From contig DASRAU010000009.1 in the NCBI GenBank assembly GCA_035638075.1, forward strand, positions 62,001 to 126,000: a stretch of 64,000 nucleotides of DNA, given 5' to 3'. Shown here one piece after another: positions 57,908 to 64,000 of this stretch (within the stretch, counting starts at the first letter, position 1; every line of letters begins with the position of its first letter). The notes under the pieces were generated by a model, which saw only the letters and a program-made list of their open reading frames with translations, was not told where the DNA came from and made no database searches. This DNA comes from DASRAU01 sp035638075 (GTDB lineage Bacteria > Acidobacteriota > Polarisedimenticolia > Gp22-AA2). The position numbers were made by a program, and so were the translations under genes.

Positions 57908-60900
57908 ATGAATTACGATTCCGTCATGTGCCCCCTCCCAGGACACGCGCGATATCTGCGCGCCGCGGCCGTGCTTTTCGCTGCCGCGGTGCTGCTGGCG
58001 GCGCCGGCGGCGGCACAGACGATCTCGTTCGGCAAGAGCACGCTGCAGGGGACGGCGATGACGAGCCCCACGTCATTGCAGTTCGGACCGGACGGCCGGC
58101 TCTACGTCACGCAACAGAACGGCACCATCCTCATCTACGGCATCACCCGCAACGGACCGAACTCGTACGTCGTCAACGCCACCCAGACGATCACCTCGGT
58201 CCGCGACATCCCGAACCGCAACGACGACACCGGGGCCATCAACGCCACGGTGACCGGGCGCGAGGTCACCGGGATCCTGGTCGTCGGCACCGCCGCGAAC
58301 CCGGTGATCTACGTCGCCAGCAGCGACCCGCGCATCGGCGCCGGCGGCAGCGGCACCGACAGCAACCTCGACACCAACTCCGGCATCCTGTCGCGCCTGA
58401 CCTGGAACGGGACGACCTGGGTGAAGCTCGACCTGGTGCGCGGCCTGCCGCGGTCCGAGGAGAACCACGCCAGCAACGGCCTGGTGCTCATCAACAACGG
58501 CGCCACCCTCCTGATCGCGCAGGGAGGGAACACCAACATGGGGGCGCCGTCGAACAACTTCGCGCTCCTCCCCGAGTACGCCCTGTCGGCGGCGATCCTG
58601 TCGGTCGACCTGGCGGCGATCGGGAACACGACCTACGACCTGCCGACCCTCGACGATCCGACGGCATCGCGCAACACCGGAACGCCGGGCGTGGACACGA
58701 ACGATCCGTTCGGCGGCGACGACGGCGCCAACCAGGCGAAGCTCGTGGCCGGCGGCCCGGTGCAGGTCTACTCGCCCGGCTTCCGCAACCCGTACGATCT
58801 CGTCCTGACGCGCGCCGGGCGGCTGTACACGGTCGACAACGGTCCGAATTCCGGCTGGGGGGATGTGCCGGCCGGGGAAGGGGGCACGGCCTGCACCAAC
58901 GCGGTGCGCGAGCCGGGCGTGACCCAGAACGACCAGCTCCACTACATCACCGGACAGGGGTTCTACGGCGGCCATCCGAACCCGACGCGCGCCAACACCG
59001 CCAACAAGTTCAACGGCCAGTCGCCGGTGCCCTCGTCCAACCCGGTCGAATGCGACTACCGCAACCCGGGCGCGCAGGACGGGGCGCTCGCCACCTTCGG
59101 CTACTCCACCAACGGCATCGCCGAGTACACCGCCAACAACTTCGCCGGCACGATGGACGGCAACCTGCTCGCCGCGTCGTTCGAGAACACCATCTACCGC
59201 ATCGTCCTGTCGGCGAACGGCACGCAGGCAACTTCGGTGACGACGCTGTTCTCGTCGGTCGGCAACACGCCGCTCGACGTCTGGACGCAGCCGAGCGCGG
59301 GACCGTTCCCGGGCTCGATCTGGGTCGCCGACTACGGCATCAACGGCATCGTGGTGTACGAGCCGGCCGACTTCATTTCCTGCACCGGCGCCGACAACCC
59401 GGCGATCGATGAGGACGGCGACGGCTTCAGCAACGCCGACGAGATCGACAACGGCACCAATCCCTGCTCGGCCGGCGACGTGCCCCCCGACTGGGACGGC
59501 GACCACATCTCCAATCTCAACGATCCGGACGACGACAACGACGGCCTGCCCGACACGAGCGACAAGTTCGCCCTCGATCCGCAGAACGGCGCGACGACCA
59601 ACCTGCCGCTCCTCCTGACCTGGGACAACGACGCTCCCAACCCGGGCGGGCTCCTGCACCTCGGCTTCACCGGGCTCATGACCAACGGCACCTCGAACTA
59701 CGAGAGCCTGTTCAACGCCGGGGCGATGACCGCCGGCGGCGCCGCCGGCGTGGTCACGGTGGACGCGGCGACGGAGGGGGATGCCGACGGGGCGCTCAAC
59801 ACCCAGCAGTTCGGCTTCCAGGTCGGCGTGCACGTCACCGCGGCGACCGGGATCTTCACGGCGCACACCCGCATCCTGGCGCCGTTCGCCGGGCTGACCC
59901 CGGCCGATTTCCAGTCGATGGGCCTGTTCCTCGGCACCGGGGACCAGGACCACTACGCCAAGGTCGTGGTCATGGCGAACGGCGGTGCCGGGGGCGTGCA
60001 GTTCGGCAAGGAGGACGGCGGCCCGCTCGTCGCCCGCGCGCCCACGGGCATCACCCTGCCGGGTCCCGACTGGATCGACCTCTACCTGACCGTCGACCCG
60101 GTCGCGCTCACCGTGACGCCGGTGTTCATCGCGACCATCAACAACGTGCCCGGACTGGTCGAGTCGCTCGGAGGACCGGCGACCATCCCGGCGTCGTGGC
60201 TGGCGGGGCCGCAGGGGCTCGCGGTCGGGCTCATCTCGACGTCGCGCGGCCCGGCGCCGCCGTTCCCTGTCACGTGGGATTTCCTCAAGGTGCGCACCGG
60301 CGCCGCGGTCGAGTGCGCCGCCGACCCCGACTGCGCCGACACGAATCCGTGCACCACCGACGTGTGCCAGTCGTACACCTGCCTGCACCTGAACAACACC
60401 AACCCGTGCAACGACGGGCTGTCCTGCACCAGCGGTGACGTCTGCGCCGCGGGCTCCTGCAGCGGCATCGACGCGTGCCCGGCCGGACAGATGTGCGACG
60501 CCGGGACCAACGCCTGCATCCAGCTCAACGTCGACCTCGACAACGACGGGCTCGTCGGCGCGGCCGACCCGTGCCCGACCTCGGCGCGGAACCTCTGCTT
60601 CGGGCCGGTGGCGACCGAGACGGCGCAGGGACGCGCCATCCGCATCAACACCGGCGACGACGGCACCGAGTGCGCCGGTCCCAAGACCGACTGCACCGGC
60701 CGCGTGTGGAACGGCGACTACGGCTACAACAACGTCCTCAACAATGCCTCGTGCGACCTGGGCGGCGGCGGGGAAGGGTGCGTCATCAACGGCATCACTT
60801 CGATCTTCGGCTGCGAGGACGAATCGACCGAGGATCTCTTCCAGTGCGAGCACTATGACGACGAGGGTGGGACGGAGCTGCAGTACTCCTTCGCCGTGCC

Positions 60901-61795
60901 CAACGGGCCGTACCTCGTCAACCTCTACTTCGCCAACACCTCCACCGGGACGACCACCGTCGGCTCCCGCGTCTTCAACATCCTCATCGAGGGCGCGACC
61001 GCCTACTCCAGCTTCGACCAGGTTGTCGTGGCGGGCGGCAGCGGCATCGCGGTGGTGCGCTCGAAGGTGGTCAACGTCGCCGACGGTGTGCTCAACATCT
61101 CTTTCGGGCACATCGTGGAGAACCCGGCGCTCAAGGCGATCGAGGTGCTGCGGCAGGACCGGGACGGCGACGGCTTCTTCCCGCCGAACGACTGCAACGA
61201 TCTGAATGCCGCCGTGCACCCGGGCGCGACCGACACGTCGTGCAACGGGGTGGACGAAAACTGCAGCGGTGTTGCCGACGAGGGCTATGCGCCGGTCGGC
61301 ACCGCGTGCGGCATCGGACCGTGCGCCCGCGCCGGGGTCACCTCGTGCGTCGGCGGGGCGGTGCACGATTCCTGCACGCCGGGCCTGTCGCAGCCGGAGG
61401 TGTGCGACGGCGTGGACAACGACTGCAACGCCATCATCGACGACGCGCCGCCGCTGGGGACCCTCTCCACGCTCGACGTCACGACCGGCGCGCTCGCCTC
61501 CGACGCGGCCCTGTCGTGGTCCGCGGTCCCGGGCGCGTCGGCGTACGACCTGGTGCGCGGCGACGTCCGGACGCTGGTCGAAGGGGGCGGGTCGTTTTCG
61601 ACCGCCATCGACCAGTGCCTCGCCAACAACACCGCGGCGCAGGCCTTCGTCGAATCCGGGACGCCGGCGGCGGGGGAGGCCTTCTTCTACGTCCTGCGTG
61701 GCATCAACTGCGGCGGCGGCAACTGGGACGAAGGAGGATCCCAGTCGGCGCCGCGCGGCCCGTCGTTCGCAGCCGCACCCGCCGCCTGCCCGTAA
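57908..61795 (+). CDS. Large secreted multidomain surface protein (propeller, TSP3, malectin-like, MopE-like)
   Basis: About 1296 residues from this start; ATGs at 57884 and 57926 are also possible. A signal peptide (YLRAAAVLFAAAVLLAAPAAA) precedes a GSDH/SMP30-like beta-propeller (about 45-490; SLQFGPDGRLYVTQQNG, YSPGFRNPYDLVLTRAGRLYTVDNG). Calcium-binding TSP3-type repeats follow (DEDGDGFSNADE, DWDGDHISNLNDPDDDNDGLPDTSD). A concanavalin-like region and a Cys-rich segment with CADTNPCTTDVC repeats come next. A malectin-like domain spans about 920-1080 (YSFAVPNGPYLVNLYFAN). Near the C-terminus are MopE-type metal motifs (DRDGDGFFPPNDCNDLNAAVHPGA, CNGVDENCSGVADE, CDGVDNDCNAIID). Likely an adhesin or carbohydrate-binding surface protein; enzyme activity not shown. 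Confidence 0.87.
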   Translation: MNYDSVMCPLPGHARYLRAAAVLFAAAVLLAAPAAAQTISFGKSTLQGTAMTSPTSLQFGPDGRLYVTQQNGTILIYGITRNGPNSYVVNATQTITSVRDIPNRNDDTGAINATVTGREVTGILVVGTAANPVIYVASSDPRIGAGGSGTDSNLDTNSGILSRLTWNGTTWVKLDLVRGLPRSEENHASNGLVLINNGATLLIAQGGNTNMGAPSNNFALLPEYALSAAILSVDLAAIGNTTYDLPTLDDPTASRNTGTPGVDTNDPFGGDDGANQAKLVAGGPVQVYSPGFRNPYDLVLTRAGRLYTVDNGPNSGWGDVPAGEGGTACTNAVREPGVTQNDQLHYITGQGFYGGHPNPTRANTANKFNGQSPVPSSNPVECDYRNPGAQDGALATFGYSTNGIAEYTANNFAGTMDGNLLAASFENTIYRIVLSANGTQATSVTTLFSSVGNTPLDVWTQPSAGPFPGSIWVADYGINGIVVYEPADFISCTGADNPAIDEDGDGFSNADEIDNGTNPCSAGDVPPDWDGDHISNLNDPDDDNDGLPDTSDKFALDPQNGATTNLPLLLTWDNDAPNPGGLLHLGFTGLMTNGTSNYESLFNAGAMTAGGAAGVVTVDAATEGDADGALNTQQFGFQVGVHVTAATGIFTAHTRILAPFAGLTPADFQSMGLFLGTGDQDHYAKVVVMANGGAGGVQFGKEDGGPLVARAPTGITLPGPDWIDLYLTVDPVALTVTPVFIATINNVPGLVESLGGPATIPASWLAGPQGLAVGLISTSRGPAPPFPVTWDFLKVRTGAAVECAADPDCADTNPCTTDVCQSYTCLHLNNTNPCNDGLSCTSGDVCAAGSCSGIDACPAGQMCDAGTNACIQLNVDLDNDGLVGAADPCPTSARNLCFGPVATETAQGRAIRINTGDDGTECAGPKTDCTGRVWNGDYGYNNVLNNASCDLGGGGEGCVINGITSIFGCEDESTEDLFQCEHYDDEGGTELQYSFAVPNGPYLVNLYFANTSTGTTTVGSRVFNILIEGATAYSSFDQVVVAGGSGIAVVRSKVVNVADGVLNISFGHIVENPALKAIEVLRQDRDGDGFFPPNDCNDLNAAVHPGATDTSCNGVDENCSGVADEGYAPVGTACGIGPCARAGVTSCVGGAVHDSCTPGLSQPEVCDGVDNDCNAIIDDAPPLGTLSTLDVTTGALASDAALSWSAVPGASAYDLVRGDVRTLVEGGGSFSTAIDQCLANNTAAQAFVESGTPAAGEAFFYVLRGINCGGGNWDEGGSQSAPRGPSFAAAPAACP

Positions 61796-61835
61796 GGCGG
61801 CCCTCCCGCCGGGTCATCCGGGCTGACGCGGGTCC

Positions 61836-64000
61836 CTATCTCGCCGGAGACCGGTCGGCGCTTGCCGGCGCGGCCGGAATGTCCGCGGCCGCCTTCGCCG
61901 CGCCGCGCGCCTCCCACCCCGGCCGGTAGAGCACGTCGATGTACTCCTTCACCATGCGCCGCGCCGAGAAGCGCGGGATGAGCGTCCTGAGCGCCGAGCG
62001 CATGACGGTCAGCCAGCGCTGCGGCAGGCCGTCGGGGTCGCGCTCGTAGTACGCCGGGACGATCTCCTCTTCGAGGCAGCGGTACAGGTCGGCCGCATCG
62101 GCCGCGTCGCGCTCGTCGCCGTCGGGCCCCGCATCGGCTGAGCCGATCTTCCAGCCGTTGGTGCCGTCGTACCCCTCGGCCCACCAGCCATCCAGGACGC
62201 TGAAGCTCGGCACGCCGTTGAGCGCCGCCTTCTCACCGCTGGTGCCGCTCGCCTCGAGGGGAGGCCGCGGCGTGTTGAGCCAGACGTCCACGCCCTGCAC
62301 CAGGTGCTGCGCCGCGTGCAGGCCGTAGTCCTCGACGAAGGCGATGCGGCCGGCGAAGCCGCGGTCCTCCGCCGCGCGGTAGACGTCCTGCAGCATGTGC
62401 TTGCCGGGCTCGTCGGCCGGGTGCGCCTTGCCGGCGAAGACGATCTGGATCGGCCGGCGCGGGTCGCACACCAGCGCCCGCAGCCGGTTCGCGTCGCGGA
62501 AGATGAGGCTGGCGCGCTTGTAGGTGGCGAAGCGACGCGCGAACCCGAGGGTCAGCGCCTCCGGGTCGAACAGCGCCCCCGACGCCAGCACCTGGGGCGG
62601 CGAGGACCTCCCGTCGAGCAGGCGCCGGCGCGACCGCATCAAGAGGAAGCGGTGCAGGCGGCGCTTGAGGTCGAGATGCGTGGCCCACAGATCGTCGTCC
62701 GGCACCTGGTCGATGCGGCTCCAGAACGCCTTTTCGTCGTGGTGCTCCATCCAGTCGGCGCCGAGGTGGCGCTGGAACAACGCGTCGATCTCGGGCGCGA
62801 TCCACGAGCCGACGTGCACGCCGTTGGTGACCGCGACGATCGGCGCCTCCCCGGGCGCGCGATCGGGCCACAGCGAGCCCCACATCTTCCGCGACACCTC
62901 GGCGTGGCGCCGGCTGACCGCGCTGTGCCGCCCGCACAGGCGGAAGGCGAGGACGCTCATGTTGAACGCCTGCCCCCACGGCTCCTGGTGCGCGCCGAGA
63001 GCGAGGAAGCGGTCGCGTTCGAGACCGAGCGTCGGCCAGTAGGCGGCGAGGTACTTCTCGACCAGGCCGAACGGGAAGGCGTCGTGCCCCGCCGGCACCG
63101 GCGTGTGGGTGGTGAAAACACTGGCGGCGCGCACCGCCTCCACCGCCTCCTCGAACGGCCGGCCGGCTTCGACCTTCTCGCGCACCCGCTCGACCATCAT
63201 GAAGGCGGCATGCCCTTCGTTGGCGTGCCAGATCCCCGGGCGGATGCCGAGCGCGCGCAGCAGCCGTACGCCCCCGATGCCGAGGAGGATCTCCTGCAGG
63301 AGCCGTGTCTCCTGGTCGCCGCCGTAGAGACGGGCCGTCAGCTCGCGCTCCCACGGCGAGTTCTGGTCGAGGTCGGTGTCCATGAGGTAGAGCGTCACCC
63401 GCCCCACCTCGACCCGCGACACCTGCACGTGCAGCAGGTGTCCCGGCAGCTGCAGCGTCAGGACGAGCGGCCGGCCCTGGTCGTCGCGCAGCGTCCCGGC
63501 CGGGGCGATCTCCCGATCGAGGCGCTGGTACGACTCCTCCTGCCGGCCGTCGGGGGTGATGTGCTGCTTGAAGTACCCCTGCGGGTACATGAAGCCGACA
63601 CCGACCAGAGGCAGGCCGAGGTCGCTCGCCTCCTTGACGATGTCGCCGGCGAGCACCCCCAGGCCGCCCGAGTAGACCGGAAGCGTCTGGTGCACGCCGA
63701 ACTCGGCGGAGAAATAGGCGACCGGAAGCTGCGCATGCGCCGGCGCGTGCGAGGTGAACCAGCCTTGCTTCGCCGCCATGGCGCGGTCGAACGCGGCGAG
63801 CACGCGCTGCAGGCGGTCCATGAGATCGCCGTCGCGCAGGAGGACCTCGCGCTTCGCGGCGTCGATCTCGCCCAGGACCTTGAGCGGGTTGAGGGCGCGC
63901 GGGCCGTCGGGAGCGCCGACCGCAGAGGCCACCCGCTCGAACAGATCCCGCCCTTCCGGCTGCCACGACCACCAGAGGTTGCGCGCCAGCTCCGGCAGCC
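61836..64000 (-). CDS. glgP: Alpha-glucan (maltodextrin/glycogen) phosphorylase, 5' end outside window
   Basis: The frame is open to the right edge (LPELARNLWWSWQPEGRDLFERV upstream of the GTG at 63932), so the start lies outside; about 721 residues are seen. This is the GT35 thermophile-type phosphorylase that releases glucose-1-phosphate from alpha-1,4-glucan. Motifs: VAYFSAEFGVHQTLPVYSGGLGVLAGD, GIWHANEGHAAFMMVERV, FTTHTPVPAGHDAF, VTNGVHVGSWIAPE, and EASGTSGEKAALNGVPSFSVLDGWWAEG with the PLP lysine. The last 30 residues are an Ala/Pro-rich tail. Convergent with the surface-protein gene; a short GGCGG-5-CCGCC stem lies between the stops. Confidence 0.93.
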   Translation of the reverse strand, partial: LPELARNLWWSWQPEGRDLFERVASAVGAPDGPRALNPLKVLGEIDAAKREVLLRDGDLMDRLQRVLAAFDRAMAAKQGWFTSHAPAHAQLPVAYFSAEFGVHQTLPVYSGGLGVLAGDIVKEASDLGLPLVGVGFMYPQGYFKQHITPDGRQEESYQRLDREIAPAGTLRDDQGRPLVLTLQLPGHLLHVQVSRVEVGRVTLYLMDTDLDQNSPWERELTARLYGGDQETRLLQEILLGIGGVRLLRALGIRPGIWHANEGHAAFMMVERVREKVEAGRPFEEAVEAVRAASVFTTHTPVPAGHDAFPFGLVEKYLAAYWPTLGLERDRFLALGAHQEPWGQAFNMSVLAFRLCGRHSAVSRRHAEVSRKMWGSLWPDRAPGEAPIVAVTNGVHVGSWIAPEIDALFQRHLGADWMEHHDEKAFWSRIDQVPDDDLWATHLDLKRRLHRFLLMRSRRRLLDGRSSPPQVLASGALFDPEALTLGFARRFATYKRASLIFRDANRLRALVCDPRRPIQIVFAGKAHPADEPGKHMLQDVYRAAEDRGFAGRIAFVEDYGLHAAQHLVQGVDVWLNTPRPPLEASGTSGEKAALNGVPSFSVLDGWWAEGYDGTNGWKIGSADAGPDGDERDAADAADLYRCLEEEIVPAYYERDPDGLPQRWLTVMRSALRTLIPRFSARRMVKEYIDVLYRPGWEARGAAKAAADIPAAPASADRSPAR

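Noticed and set aside
58073..61366. A 1097-codon antisense frame across the large surface protein
   Set aside because: Same compositional effect. The antisense protein is repetitive in Val, Arg, Gly and Asp with no recognisable domain or ribosome site.

Overview
The window is GC-rich (about 70% by eye), densely coded bacterial chromosome with ATGA and GTGA stop-start overlaps, few mobile features and one tRNA gene. The mix of genes (B12-dependent ribonucleotide reductase, an exosortase-type asparagine synthetase, an RsbRD-type stressosome, DUF4139 and DUF3604 secreted proteins, an M28 peptidase carrying a haem motif, many large exported beta-propeller proteins) suggests an Acidobacteriota-like or similar deep-branching Gram-negative organism. 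This placement is inference; no rRNA is present to test it.

Layout. 1-7116: forward exopolysaccharide operon (heparinase-like protein, AsnB-type amidotransferase, GT4, parallel beta-helix protein, GT2), meeting a large secreted propeller/LamG/FN3 protein on the opposite strand (7064-9778). 10316-14253: six-gene stress module rsbR-rsbS-rsbT-rsbX-sensor kinase-NarL regulator, preceded by 537 bases of non-coding DNA with repeated GGGAC/GTCCC elements. 14319-15210: pirin and tRNA-Ser(GGA) with its promoter. 15157-16047: non-coding control region of nrdJ (candidate NrdR and DnaA boxes, promoter, structured leader). 16048-21275: nrdJ, a perfect intrinsic terminator, a methyltransferase, a metallophosphoesterase and a small secreted protein. 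21289-25992: thiE-thiD facing away from a three-GAF hybrid kinase. 26020-34707: M28 peptidase-cytochrome fusion, DUF4139 protein, DUF3604 protein, DUF2914 membrane protein. 34725-38050: a decayed nucleotidyltransferase with its small partner, cyclophilin-like protein, GST, histidine phosphatase, EamA permease.

38280-46663 is a second forward polysaccharide operon: a degenerate deacetylase fused to a GT2, an intact deacetylase, then four consecutive genes (2-epimerase, aminotransferase, dehydrogenase, acetyltransferase) that resemble the UDP-2,3-diacetamido-mannuronate pathway, and an FAD oxidoreductase. It converges on a reverse-strand chain of four polytopic membrane glycosyltransferase-like proteins and an exported deacetylase (46608-53754). 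The rest is a PQQ-type sugar dehydrogenase, a PafA-like phosphatase, a 1296-residue multidomain surface protein and a glucan phosphorylase cut by the window edge.

The most unusual item is the stress module. RsbT appears to be coupled to a histidine kinase through an RsbU-like N-terminal domain, so the stressosome output would be a two-component phosphorelay rather than a sigma-factor partner switch. Other notable points are the peptidase-haem fusion, the deacetylase domain that has lost its metal ligands, and the terminator lying inside the 5' end of the methyltransferase reading frame.
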